A DNA stretch of 54,923 nt from Streptomyces sp. NRRL F-2580 (GCF_000720115.1 NZ_JOIR01000052.1:1-54923); one strand, 5' to 3'; shown: positions 44,315 to 52,474, counted from the first letter of the stretch. Made by a program: numbers and translations. Notes: generated by a model from the sequence alone, not told the origin.

Positions 44315-44982
44315 CGTTCGCTCAGCTCGAACCGCGCGCCACCCGGCACACTGGGGAGTTCCAGCACGGCGTTGATTTCCAGGTCGACGGCTGTGACGGC
44401 GAGACCGAGGGTGTGCTCAGCGGCGTTGAGGACAGCTTGTCGCACCTTTTCGGCCCGTTCCCGCAGCGGCTTGTCGAGCGCGGCTGCCACCGTGATGGCG
44501 ACGGAGTGGCCGTCCGGTACGGGGATCAGGCGGCAGCTGGCCGCGCGGGCGCCGAGGACGGTGTCGGCGGCCCGGCGCAGCACCTTCGCGGCGGCGCTCT
44601 CGGCGATGCGCAGATTGCGTTCGGGATCGTCCAGCCAGAGCATGGTCCCCAGTCGCACCTCGGCCCGGACCGCGTTGATGACCCGGTTGGCGAGGCTGTG
44701 GCTGTCGGGTTGTTCCTCGGCGCGCAGAGCAAGGGTGGCCCGGTCCAGGGCTGCCAGCCCTTCGACAGCCTCTTGGCAGTAGGGGCAGCTGGTGCTGTGC
44801 GGGTCTGCCGCACCGGCGGGGTCCCGGGCCTGTTCCCAGGCGCGGCCGAGGGGGCGTCCACAGGGCAGCAGCTCAGCGCCGACCAGCAGCTCGGCGTCAG
44901 GGATCAGTGGTGCCCCGGTCCTCGGGGCACCCACGTTCTCGGGCTCGTCGTGGGAGGTGAGGTGCGGGTCGTCTAGCGCCAT
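44311..44982 (-). CDS. Asp23-like protein with a ZAS-type zinc motif; candidate anti-sigma factor
   Basis: A 223-residue protein. Near residues 63-70 is HSTSCPYC, an exact H-x3-C-x2-C as in zinc-binding anti-sigma (ZAS) domains, preceded by ELLPCGRPLG. From about 95 to 215 it has two Asp23-like repeats (ANRVINAVRAEVRLGTML, GHSVAITVAAALDKPLRERA, VRQAVLNAAEHTLGLAVTAVDLEIN). No membrane segment. The ATG lies inside the end of the ECF sigma gene (10-base overlap), implying coupled translation in fixed ratio. An anti-sigma role is inference from motif and position. Confidence 0.8.
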   Translation of the reverse strand: MALDDPHLTSHDEPENVGAPRTGAPLIPDAELLVGAELLPCGRPLGRAWEQARDPAGAADPHSTSCPYCQEAVEGLAALDRATLALRAEEQPDSHSLANRVINAVRAEVRLGTMLWLDDPERNLRIAESAAAKVLRRAADTVLGARAASCRLIPVPDGHSVAITVAAALDKPLRERAEKVRQAVLNAAEHTLGLAVTAVDLEINAVLELPSVPGGARFELSER

Positions 44983-45617
44983 GGGCGCATCGCCTCCATC
45001 AGAGCGCGTCGTGCGCGAAAGAGTCTGCCGCGCACCGTTTGTTCGCTGGTGCCCACCACGTGGGCGATCTCTTCGTAGTGCAGGCCGTGCAGCTCCCGCA
45101 GGACCCAGCACACGCGCAGCTCGGGGCGCAGTTCCATCAGCGCTCGCACCAGGGCGGCTGTCGCTGCGTCCGCCTCAGCCACGCGGGGCGGCGAGCTGTC
45201 CGCGTCCGCGGCAGCGGGTTCGGGGACGACGTCCAGGGGCAGAGGGCGGGGCTGGTGACGCAAAGTGTTGAGGCAACGGTTCGTGACGATGCGGTACATC
45301 CAGGTGCCGAACGAGGCGCCGTGGCGGAATTCCGGGAGCCGCCTCCAGGCGCTGAGGAAGGAGTCCTGGACGGCGTCCTCGGCGTCTGCCCGGTTGCCGA
45401 GCAGATGCTGGGCGAGGGCGAGCAGGCGGCTACCGTGCCGACGGACCAGCACGGCGAAGGCTTCTTCATCCCCTTCGGAAGCCCGTACCGCCAGGACACT
45501 GTCGTCCAGGTCGCTGGCACTGCCCCGGTCTGCGGCGACGTCGGCGATCGGCTGCGGCGTCGGCCGCAGCGGGAGGTGTGTGCCGTTCGGGGGCGGGGGT
45601 CTCGTCCGATTGCGCAT
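44973..45617 (-). CDS. ECF-family RNA polymerase sigma factor
   Basis: A 214-residue ECF sigma factor. Region 2 spans about 50-115 (EAFAVLVRRHGSRLLALAQH, AEDAVQDSFLSAWRRLPEF, GTWMYRIVTNRCLNTLR) and region 4 about 150-205 (ALVRALMELRPELRVCWVLRE, HYEEIAHVVGTSEQTVRGRL). A Pro-rich stretch of 45 residues precedes region 2, so the true start may be later than ATG 45617. It heads an operon with two Asp23-like genes and is divergent from the alkaline-shock operon, its probable target. Confidence 0.9.
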   Translation of the reverse strand: MRNRTRPPPPNGTHLPLRPTPQPIADVAADRGSASDLDDSVLAVRASEGDEEAFAVLVRRHGSRLLALAQHLLGNRADAEDAVQDSFLSAWRRLPEFRHGASFGTWMYRIVTNRCLNTLRHQPRPLPLDVVPEPAAADADSSPPRVAEADAATAALVRALMELRPELRVCWVLRELHGLHYEEIAHVVGTSEQTVRGRLFRARRALMEAMRPWR

Positions 45618-45781
45618 CCGCCGCTCGCTTTCTGCCGGAGACGGTCGTCACGGCCTGCGTACGCACTCCTCGATGGTATGCGGTGTACGTCACGCCGGCC
45701 GAGTGAGGAATGCCCCTGCGGCGTGTCTAAAGCATGAGGGCACCGCACCGGCGCCCGGACCGACACCCTGGGGAGGTCCTC
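45618..45781. promoter_or_regulatory. Divergent promoter region of the alkaline-shock locus
   Basis: The 164 bases hold the promoters of both arms. On the plus strand GGAAT at 45707-45711 and GTCT at 45724-45727 resemble ECF -35 and -10 elements, though the spacing is shorter than the usual 16-17 bases, so this is tentative. GGGGAGG precedes ATG 45782. Confidence 0.35.
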
Positions 45782-46258
45782 ATGTCGGACACCGTCAACC
45801 CCACCGCGGGCGGGAACGTGTCGCGCCCTGCCGGCAAGGCGCTCACGGGCCACACCGGCGCCGGAACGGCTCCCGAGACGCGGGGCCGGACGACCATCGC
45901 CGACAGCGTCGTCGAAAAGATCGTAGGAATGGCCACCCGCGAGGTGCCGGGCATCCACAGCCTCGGCTCCGGTATGGCCCGCACGCTCGGGGCGGTAACG
46001 GACAAGGTCGCCGGCGGACGTTCCAACGTGTCTCGCGGCGTGAAGGTCGAGGTGGGCGAACGGCAGGCCGCCGTCGATCTCGCCGTGGTCGTGGAGTACG
46101 GCGTTGCCATCGTGGACATCGCCGCCGACGTCCGCACCAGCGTCATCACGGCTGTGGAACGCATGACCGGCCTGGAGGTCGTCGAAGTGAACATCACCGT
46201 CGACGACGTCCACCTGCCCGACGAGGAGGACGAGGAGGTCGAGGGCCGCGTGCAGTGA
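45782..46258 (+). CDS. Asp23/Gls24 family envelope stress protein
   Basis: A 158-residue Asp23 protein. The domain starts at TTIADSVVEKIVGMATREVPG near 38, with an insertion GGRSNVSRGVKVEVGERQAAVDL, then VVEYGVAIVDIAADVRTSVI and MTGLEVVEVNITVDDVHLPDE. The end is acidic (EEDEEVEGRVQ). In Firmicutes Asp23 is held at the membrane by AmaP, and an AmaP gene closes this operon. ATG 45782 follows GGGGAGG. Confidence 0.92.
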   Translation: MSDTVNPTAGGNVSRPAGKALTGHTGAGTAPETRGRTTIADSVVEKIVGMATREVPGIHSLGSGMARTLGAVTDKVAGGRSNVSRGVKVEVGERQAAVDLAVVVEYGVAIVDIAADVRTSVITAVERMTGLEVVEVNITVDDVHLPDEEDEEVEGRVQ

Positions 46259-46339
46259 TCCCTCGCAGCCCACGGCATTCCGCCGCCGGGCGAAGAAACG
46301 ATCGACGTGACATTCAGACGTGAAATTCAGGTGAGTGAG

Positions 46340-46519
46340 ATGAGCGCAGCAACCACGGGCCTGCTTGCCGGCATGGCCCTGGGCTTCGCCGCATTCTTCG
46401 GCGGCTTCTGGGCGTTCCTGCTCGTGGCGTTCCTGGGCCTGGTGGGCCTGGTGATCGGCCGCATGTTGCAGGGTGACCTGGAGCTCTCCGACTTCACGCG
46501 TTCCCGGGACCGGCAGTGA
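46340..46519 (+). CDS. DUF2273 small membrane protein
   Basis: A 59-residue protein beginning MSAATTGLLAGMALGFAAFF with two membrane helices (second: AFLLVAFLGLVGLVIGRML) and a charged tail GDLELSDFTRSRDRQ. DUF2273 proteins accompany Asp23/AmaP loci in Gram-positive bacteria. ATG 46340 has AGGTGAG upstream; its TGA overlaps the next GTG. Confidence 0.88.
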   Translation: MSAATTGLLAGMALGFAAFFGGFWAFLLVAFLGLVGLVIGRMLQGDLELSDFTRSRDRQ

Positions 46520-46917
46520 CCTCGCAGCCTGCCGCTGCTTCGCCCGGCGGAGCAGCAGCGACCCGGCCGGTCCTGCCGGCTGCCGAACGTGGCGCCACGG
46601 TGATCCCGGACAAGGTGGTGGCCCGTATCGCGGCCCGCGCCGCACGGGAGGCTCTGGCCGCGCACGCGGATACGTCAGCCGCGCATGCGAAGCTGGCCGC
46701 TCCGCACGCCTCGGTCACCGCCGGGAGCGGCACAGCCCGGCTGGGACTGACCTTGGACCTGCCCTACCCGATAGACCTCGCCGGTGCCTCCCGCCAGGTG
46801 CAGCACTACGTCAGCGAGCGGGTCGCCCATCTGACCGGGATGCGCGTCACTGAAGTCACCCTCGCCATCGAGCACCTGGTTCCCGCCAACGGCCTGGAAG
46901 ACCGACGCGTGCAGTGA
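46516..46917 (+). CDS. Asp23/Gls24-like protein, second in the operon
   Basis: A 133-residue Asp23-like protein: ATVIPDKVVARIAARAAREA, GTARLGLTLDLPYPIDLAGA, VQHYVSERVAHLTGMRVTEV and TLAIEHLVP. An Ala-rich insertion (AHADTSAAHAKLAAPHASV) sits in the first loop. GTG 46516 overlaps the DUF2273 stop by four bases. Confidence 0.85.
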   Translation: MTSQPAAASPGGAAATRPVLPAAERGATVIPDKVVARIAARAAREALAAHADTSAAHAKLAAPHASVTAGSGTARLGLTLDLPYPIDLAGASRQVQHYVSERVAHLTGMRVTEVTLAIEHLVPANGLEDRRVQ

Positions 46918-46952
46918 ACCGGTCCGCAGGCACACCGGGAAGGAGAGCCGGT

Positions 46953-47603
46953 ATGAAACGGGACCAAGCGCCCCCGGCCGGGTCGGAGCAGTCCTCCGCA
47001 CCCGACGAGGTCACCTCCCGCACGGTGGAGCAACTGGCAAAGCAGTCCTCGGCCGGCCCACTGCCGACGGTCAGGCGCCCGTGGTCCGCGCGCCGGATAC
47101 CCGCGGCGCTGACCGCCCTGCTCATCGGGGCTGCGGCCGGGACCCTCTTGTTCGACATCATCAGGGTCCACGCGGGCCGGCCTGCATCAGCCTGGCGCAC
47201 GCGCCTGGCCGACGAACTGGCCACCCGCCCGCTGGATGACACCTGGATACGGATCGGGGCGGTCGTCATCGGCCTCCTCGGCCTCTGGCTGATCGTCCTG
47301 GCACTCACCCCCGGCCTGCGGGACCAGTTGCCCCTCAGAACCCCCGACGCGCAGACGCAGGCCGTGCTGGACCGTGACGCCGCGGAACTCCTTCTGCGGG
47401 ACGCCGCCATGCGCGTCCCCGGGGTCAGTACCGCCAGGATCCGGATCTCCCGGAACCGCGTCGGGACCCGGGCGGACGTGCGTTTCCGCGCCCCGGCCGA
47501 CGTCAAGGCCGATCTCCTGGCCGCTCTACGGGAGGAACTCGACCGGCTTGCCCTCGCCCGCCCTCCTCGGCTCGCCGTTCGGGTACGCCCGCGCCGGAAG
47601 TGA
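46953..47603 (+). CDS. DUF6286 domain membrane protein
   Basis: A 216-residue protein with two membrane helices (IPAALTALLIGAAAGTLLFDII near 47 and IRIGAVVIGLLGLWLIVLAL near 101) and a C-terminal AmaP/Asp23-like domain (AELLLRDAAMRVPGVSTARI, NRVGTRADVRFRAPADVKAD). ATG 46953 is chosen because AAGGAGA lies upstream; GTG 46914, overlapping the previous stop, is an alternative. It is part of the membrane scaffold for Asp23 proteins by association (inference). Confidence 0.85.
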   Translation: MKRDQAPPAGSEQSSAPDEVTSRTVEQLAKQSSAGPLPTVRRPWSARRIPAALTALLIGAAAGTLLFDIIRVHAGRPASAWRTRLADELATRPLDDTWIRIGAVVIGLLGLWLIVLALTPGLRDQLPLRTPDAQTQAVLDRDAAELLLRDAAMRVPGVSTARIRISRNRVGTRADVRFRAPADVKADLLAALREELDRLALARPPRLAVRVRPRRK

Positions 47604-47651
47604 CTCGTCGCTGAAGGACCATGGCCGAGCGAGAGACAGGAAACGGATCCC

Positions 47652-48257
47652 ATGAAGAGGAAGTCCGCAATCAACCGAGTCCTGCTGGCCCTGACAGGCA
47701 TCGTCCTGCTCGGCTCAGGCATCCTGATTCTGGCGGGTGGCTTCGACCTGTACCGGCGCTGGCGGCTGGCACCACCGGACGGCTGGCCCCTGACCACTCC
47801 CGACGGCGTCCTGCTCGACGCCGCCGATCGCACCCGCTGGACGGACGAGGGATGGTGGGGGCCCGTGGTCATCGCCGTCTTGGCCATCGTCGTTCTGCTC
47901 GCCGCGTGGTGGCTGCTGGCGCAACTGCGCCGCACGCACCCCGGACACATACCCGTGGGCGGACTGCCCGCCGCGGACGGTGTGGAACTGCGGGAGCGCG
48001 CCCTCAGCAACGCTCTGGCCGCCGACGCGCAACAACAGCCCGGCGTCCAGAAAGCCCGGGCAAGGATGGACGGCTCGGCCAAGCATCCGGAAGCGCACCT
48101 CGACCTCACCCTTACCTCCGACAGCGCCCCCGGCCCCGTCCTCCAGGCGCTGGGCGACGGTCCGCTGGAACGCGCCCGCCACTCCACCGGCCAGACCCAC
48201 CTCCCCGCGAAGGTGCAGCTGCGGGTAACTCCGCACAAAGCCCACCGCGCCGACTAA
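47652..48257 (+). CDS. amaP: Alkaline shock response membrane anchor protein AmaP
   Basis: A 201-residue protein with an N-terminal hairpin of two membrane helices (VLLALTGIVLLGSGILILAG near 10 and VVIAVLAIVVLLAAWWLLA near 74) followed by a cytosolic domain (RERALSNALAADAQQQPGVQ, AHLDLTLTSDSAPGPVLQAL, VQLRVTP). This is the AmaP arrangement, which tethers Asp23 to the membrane. Last gene of the five-gene operon; a hairpin follows. Confidence 0.88.
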   Translation: MKRKSAINRVLLALTGIVLLGSGILILAGGFDLYRRWRLAPPDGWPLTTPDGVLLDAADRTRWTDEGWWGPVVIAVLAIVVLLAAWWLLAQLRRTHPGHIPVGGLPAADGVELRERALSNALAADAQQQPGVQKARARMDGSAKHPEAHLDLTLTSDSAPGPVLQALGDGPLERARHSTGQTHLPAKVQLRVTPHKAHRAD

Positions 48258-48274
48258 GTCCTCTGCGCCCGAGT

Positions 48275-48301
48275 CCGAGCACCCGACCGTCGGGTGCTCG
48301 G
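48275..48301. terminator. Perfect 13-bp inverted repeat after amaP, with tandem repeat
   Basis: CCGAGCACCCGAC, one base, GTCGGGTGCTCGG, starting 18 bases after the amaP stop: a strong hairpin terminator. Its right arm runs into nearly three copies of the 9-base unit GTGCTCGGG (48294-48320), which allow alternative pairings of the stem. Confidence 0.8.
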
Positions 48302-48472
48302 GGTGCTCGGGGTGCTCGTCGCACACGACCAGGGTCTCCTCGCCCCACGGCTTGAGCTGCAGAAAGATCCTCGCCTCCTCGCCATACCCAAAGCCTTGAA
48401 CGAAGCCTCCAGTTCAGCTTCGAGTGTGCTTACCTTCCTGACGCACTCCGGATGGCTTGTGCCAAAGCGGCG

Positions 48473-48643
48473 CTACCCGGCGCGGCGCCTGCCGGGCGGG
48501 TCCTGAGGATCCACGCCCGTCGCGGCGGAGGCGCCTTTCGTCCCGCTGGGCCGCTGGGAGCGGCCGCGGGAGCCCAGTTCGTGCATGCCCCTCTGCTCGG
48601 AGCCCTTGCTCTGGTCCTCGCCTCGCTTGCCGTGGCTCTTCAC
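48473..48643 (-). CDS. Small 56-aa protein of an unnamed family, copy 2
   Basis: The reverse frame from GTG 48643 gives KSHGKRGEDQSKGSEQRGMH, then RSQRPSGTKGASAATGVDPQ and DPPG, ending at TAG. This is the paralog of the gene at 36579-36743 (shared RGED, GM, RSQRPSGTK and TGVDPQDPPG). The GTG overlaps the TGA of an upstream 19-codon frame, suggesting loss of an earlier start. No strong ribosome site. Function unknown. Confidence 0.6.
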   Translation of the reverse strand: MKSHGKRGEDQSKGSEQRGMHELGSRGRSQRPSGTKGASAATGVDPQDPPGRRRAG

Positions 48644-48735
48644 CGGTTTGCCGTGGAGCGCTCGGGTTGTCCTGCTGACGGGGCGACGTCGATGTTCACG
48701 AGAACGGGAGGCGCCCCGGCGGGTGCTCGCTGAAG

Positions 48736-49560
48736 TCAGTTGTGGCGGGCCAGCTTGACCGCGGAGACAAGCAGGATCACGACCAGCAGGGGGATGAGGA
48801 CCAAGTCCGGGAACACGCCGAGTAGCAGCCCGCCCAGAACGGCGCCGGCGATCGATCCTGTGGCCATGACCGCGATGAAGCGGAGGTTGGCGCCGAGGAC
48901 GGCGAAGCTGCCGTCGCGGCTGTAGCGGGCAAAGGCCACCAGCATGGTGGGCAGGGAGACCAGAAGAGAGAGGCTTCCGGCGGTTTTGACGTCCTCACCG
49001 AACAGCAGCACGATCGTCGGGATCAGCAGCTCCCCGCCTGCCACACCCATGATCGCCGCGACCACGCCGATCCCGAACCCGGCCGCGACGCCAGCAGGCA
49101 CCTGCGCCCCCAGGGGTAGCGCGAGCCCGTCCAGGGCCGTGGTGTGCGTGACTATCAGGGCGGCGACCATCAGCACCATCAACGCCGCGAGGACCTTGTA
49201 CAGGGTGGCGGAGCGCATGCGTACCGCCCAGGTGGCTCCGGCCCAGGCGCCGACCAGGCTGCCCGCCAACAAGTTGACGGCGACCGGCCACCGCGCTGCC
49301 AGTTCGGCGGCCGGGACCGCAACCAACCGGGCGGGCAACGCGACCGAGACCACGACCAGGCTCATCGCCTTGTTCAGGATGACCGCTGAGAGCGCCGCGA
49401 ACCCGAAGAGGCCGATCAACAGCGGCAGACGGAACTCCGCGCCCCCCAGACCGATCATCCCGCCCAGAACGCCGATGGCCGCTCCCGCACCGAAGACGAC
49501 GGACGCCGATCGCGCCGAGCGAAGGGAGACAGGATTCTGGTCAGTGCGCACGACGGGCAT
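48736..49560 (-). CDS. TSUP/TauE-SafE family permease
   Basis: A 274-residue membrane protein with about eight hydrophobic segments. Its two halves each carry the family repeat: AAIGVLGGMIGLGGAEFRLP near 28-47 and VVAAIMGVAGGELLIPTIVL near 160-179. TSUP proteins move sulfite, sulfonates or other small anions. No sulfur-metabolism gene is nearby, so the substrate is open. Confidence 0.88.
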   Translation of the reverse strand: MPVVRTDQNPVSLRSARSASVVFGAGAAIGVLGGMIGLGGAEFRLPLLIGLFGFAALSAVILNKAMSLVVVSVALPARLVAVPAAELAARWPVAVNLLAGSLVGAWAGATWAVRMRSATLYKVLAALMVLMVAALIVTHTTALDGLALPLGAQVPAGVAAGFGIGVVAAIMGVAGGELLIPTIVLLFGEDVKTAGSLSLLVSLPTMLVAFARYSRDGSFAVLGANLRFIAVMATGSIAGAVLGGLLLGVFPDLVLIPLLVVILLVSAVKLARHN

Positions 49561-49916
49561 CCTCGCTGCTCACGGAACGGCCCGCTACGGACTGACCGTA
49601 CTTTCAGGGAAACCCACTGAACACCTGCCCAGGAATTGTCATGACCTCCGAGCGCGCCCCGCCCGCTCGGCACGCCTGCGCTTCGGGCCCGAACCTCGGG
49701 CGTCACGACACCCTTCCCGACAGTGTCATGTCATCGTGCGCCGGCGCCCGCCGGAGCGGCCTGTAGCCCAGGCCAGGCGCCGCGGGCGCTCTGCCGGGTT
49801 CAGCCGCGAATCAAGACGGTGCGGCCTCCAGAACTCCACACTCTGCGGATTGAGCCAAAGGGGATGAATGGGACCGCTTGCTACATCAATGCGGGGTGCG
49901 TGGGTAGCCGGGCACC
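49561..49916. other. 356-base intergenic region
   Basis: No supported gene. It should contain the promoter of the TSUP gene on the reverse strand and the former promoter of the flavodoxin-like gene on the plus strand. No further signal was recognised. Confidence 0.35.
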
Positions 49917-50281
49917 ATGGCCCCCCACACTCACACCCCGCTCCGTGCTGTCGCGCTCGTCTGCACCCTGTCCCCCTCCCCCGCGCCGTCGAGTTCCCAG
50001 CTTCTCGCCGAGCACGGCGTCACCGGCAAGACCGTCCGGATCGCCGATCACGACGTGAAGCCGGCGTGCAGACCGACATGGGCGACGGGGACGCCTGGCC
50101 GGAGATCAGGGACACGATCCTGGGCTGCGACATCCGCATCCTCTCCACGCCGATCTGGCTCGGCCACCCCCAGCGGGTCCTGGAACGGCTGAACGCCGAG
50201 ATCTCCCAGACCGACGACGAGGGCCGCATGCTCACCTACGGCAAGGCCGCCGCGGTCTGCGTCGTCGATGTCGTCCCATAA
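49917..50281 (+). pseudogene. Flavodoxin-like NAD(P)H-dependent reductase, frameshifted and truncated
   Basis: TPLRAVALVCTLSPSPAPSS and LAEHGVTGKTVRIADHDV are followed, after a shift near 50065, by VQTDMGDGDAWPEIRDTILG, CDIRILSTPIWLGHPQRVLE and LTYGKAAAVCVVD. This is the N-terminal two thirds of an FMN-reductase-like fold; the C-terminal part is replaced by the start of the SDR gene, whose ATG overlaps it. A small internal deletion occurs before RVLE. Confidence 0.8.
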
Positions 50282-51161
50282 AGCGCCCCGCGTTTCGGAC
50301 CCCGTTACCCGCTACCCGCGCCCGCCGTTCCCCGACCAGGAGCAGGAACACCCCGGCTCGACCGAGGAGATGGATCCCCGCCCTGACCACGGCGAGGACT
50401 CCTATCAAGGCCACGACGTACTCCTGGACCGGGCGGCCCTGGTCACCGGAGGCGATTCCGGCATCGGCCGGGCCGTGTGCCTGGCCTTCGCCCGTGAAGG
50501 CGCGGACGTCATCTTCACCCACCTTCCCGAGGAAGCGGACGAGGCGGCCGAGACCGCACGACTGGTCGGCGACGCAGGCCGCAAGGCCGTCGCCGTCGAG
50601 TGCGACATCCGCGACGAGACGCAGTGCGAGGCTCTGATCGACCGCGCCGTGGGCGAGCTGGGGCACCTCGACATCCTCGTCAACAACGCCGCGTACCAAA
50701 TGTCTCAGCCCGACGGGATCGAGGCGATCACCACGGAGCAGTTCGACCGGGTGATGAAGACCAACCTGTACGGGATGTTCTGGCTCTCCCGCGCGGCTCT
50801 CGCTCACATTCCGCGTGGCGGGTCGATCATCAACACCACGTCGGTGCAGGGCTACCAGCCCAGCCCGCACCTGCTCGACTACGCGATGACGAAGTCGGCG
50901 ATCATCTCCTTCACCCACGGGCTGGCGCAGATGGTCGCCGAGCGCGGCATCCGCGTCAACGCCGTCGCCCCCGGGCCGGTTTGGACGCCGCTGATCCCGG
51001 CGACCATGCCCGACGTGACGGAGTTCGGCAAGCAGTCGCCCCTGGGCCGAGCGGCCCAGCCGGCAGAGATGGCTCCCGCCTACGTCTTCCTGGCCTCACC
51101 TCAAGCCAGCTACATCACCGGGGAGATCGTCAACGCCACCGGCGGCACACCCCTCCCGTAA
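50268..51161 (+). CDS. SDR-family oxidoreductase (general-stress type), copy 2
   Basis: A 297-residue paralog of the SDR at 26804. All motifs are intact: TGGDSGIGRA near 61, NNAAYQMSQ near 137, NTTSVQGYQ near 189, LDYAMTKSAI near 205, and the identical end ITGEIVNATGGTPLP. Differences are mostly conservative. ATG 50268 falls inside the flavodoxin remnant and has no good ribosome site, so a deletion has probably removed the native leader; expression is uncertain. Confidence 0.9.
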   Translation: MSSHKAPRVSDPVTRYPRPPFPDQEQEHPGSTEEMDPRPDHGEDSYQGHDVLLDRAALVTGGDSGIGRAVCLAFAREGADVIFTHLPEEADEAAETARLVGDAGRKAVAVECDIRDETQCEALIDRAVGELGHLDILVNNAAYQMSQPDGIEAITTEQFDRVMKTNLYGMFWLSRAALAHIPRGGSIINTTSVQGYQPSPHLLDYAMTKSAIISFTHGLAQMVAERGIRVNAVAPGPVWTPLIPATMPDVTEFGKQSPLGRAAQPAEMAPAYVFLASPQASYITGEIVNATGGTPLP

Positions 51162-51225
51162 CCTGCCGCGCTCACATGCGCAGGTCCCTCGCCCGACCAC
51201 GCCGGCGCCCCTAAGGAGACCCCCC

Positions 51226-51570
51226 ATGACGTAGCAACAGCAGCAGGCAGTAGACGCCGCCACGAACGGACTGCCGGGCCGACCGGGCCCGGTGCCCCCG
51301 CCCGTGGCCGAGCCCATGCAGCCGGGTGAGCCGCTGCCCCCGAAGCAAGCCCCCGACCCCCCGCGCGTCCTGCTGCTCGTCACCGAGGCGCACCGGCACG
51401 GCAAGGCCATCGGCGGCCGGAACGGCGCCGGGGATCTCCTCGAATCGTGCGGCATCGGAGCGAACGAGCCGGACATCGCCACCGGCGACACCAGCACGGC
51501 GATCGTGGAGGAGCTGACGCAGGCGCTGGGCGAACACCGCGCTTGGGACCGCTTGCCCGCCTACCTCTGA
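51226..51570 (+). pseudogene. Large-subunit (HPII-like) catalase, internally deleted, nonsense at codon 3
   Basis: AAGGAG precedes ATG 51226, but codon 3 is TAG (ATG ACG TAG CAA CAG). The frame then reads QQQQAVDAATNGLPGRPGPV and a Pro-rich linker, joining at once to VLLLVTEAHRHGKAIGGRNG, AGDLLESCGIG and TAIVEELTQALGEHRAWDR. The last part matches the C-terminal flavodoxin-like domain of HPII-type catalases. The entire heme domain is gone. Confidence 0.6.
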
Positions 51571-51721
51571 CGCCACTGCCCCTCGCCGCCACCCGCAGAC
51601 CAACGACGGTGCGGTATCTGTCTCGGCCTTGCTCTTTCGCGGCCCGGATCCGGGCGGTGGAGCCGCAAGGTCGCTCGTGTCAGCGGCTCGCGCCCAGCCG
51701 TTTCTGGCAGCTTGGAGGGGC

Positions 51722-51920
51722 ATGGCGAAGACCGCAGTTGTCATCATCGGCATGCTGAACACGTACGACCATCAGGACACAGATGATCTGGTCCCCCGTC
51801 GAACAGGCCCGGCCGACGCTTGTGACGCTCGCCGAGAACGAGGGATTGGCCGGGATGGGCGACATGCCTACGCCGTCCGCTGGGGTAACGAGCCGGGCAG
51901 GCACACCGTCGATATAAACC
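51722..51920 (+). pseudogene. Isochorismatase-family 5' remnant
   Basis: MAKTAVVIIGMLNTYDHQDTDDLV parallels MPRTALIVIDMLSTYAHEDAEALV of the intact gene at 25619-26173, but the catalytic Asp of the V-I-D-M block is Gly here. Homology stops after about 25 residues; neither the catalytic Lys nor Cys region follows. Confidence 0.7.
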
Positions 51921-51965
51921 CGTTCGACGGCTGGTATGTCCATGGATCGGGGGTAGGGGCCGCGC

Positions 51966-52202
51966 ATGACTGCTATCGAAACACTCGCGGCCGAAGGCCA
52001 GGCCTCACTCTTCCTCATGTTCGCCGGAGTGGTCCTGGTCATCCTCCTGATCGGCGCCTTCTGGTACGGCAGCAGACGCAGGCGCCGCGAAGTACCGCCG
52101 ACCGAGCAAAACCCTGTCACACAACGCCGCGCGGACTCCTGGCAGACGCCGGAAGAGCATGGGCGCGATCAAAAGGACCAGGAGTATCCCGACCGTGAGT
52201 AG
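51966..52202 (+). CDS. DUF6479-like small membrane protein
   Basis: A 78-residue protein: one membrane helix (FLMFAGVVLVILLIGAFWYG), a strongly basic patch (SRRRRREV) and a polar tail containing SWQTPEEHGRD. This is the layout of DUF6479 proteins of Streptomyces. Function unknown. Confidence 0.75.
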   Translation: MTAIETLAAEGQASLFLMFAGVVLVILLIGAFWYGSRRRRREVPPTEQNPVTQRRADSWQTPEEHGRDQKDQEYPDRE

Positions 52203-52474
52203 ACGGGCCGGACCCACTGATCCTTCGAATCGGAACGGCCAGATGGATATCAGGGCCCCAAAGGCTCGTTCAGTCGCGAGAAGCAAAGGCTTCACCGGAG
52301 TCACGGAGGGCGGCCGGATCCGCAGAAGGGACGGATCGAGGAGGTCCCTGACGAGGGCCCGCATGCGGTGTACCGGGCGCGGAACGAGGAAACCAACGAA
52401 ATCCAGGTCATCACCCAGGGCCAGATCGACTGAAGCGTCCGTCTACCCGGCAGGGGGCTCCGGTCGGACGACGT
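52203..52474. other. Region with a possible short gene end
   Basis: A plus-strand frame ending at TGA 52434 reads GRIEEVPDEGPHAVYRARNE and ETNEIQVITQGQID with good codon bias from about 52320, but no start codon is found upstream in frame. It may be the tail of a decayed small gene. Nothing else is supported. Confidence 0.35.

Noticed and set aside
51680..52120. Reverse frame with AVERVYIDGVPARLVTPADG
   Set aside because: Resembles the N-terminus of some hydrolases, but it overlaps the DUF6479 gene and the isochorismatase remnant and no catalytic motif follows.
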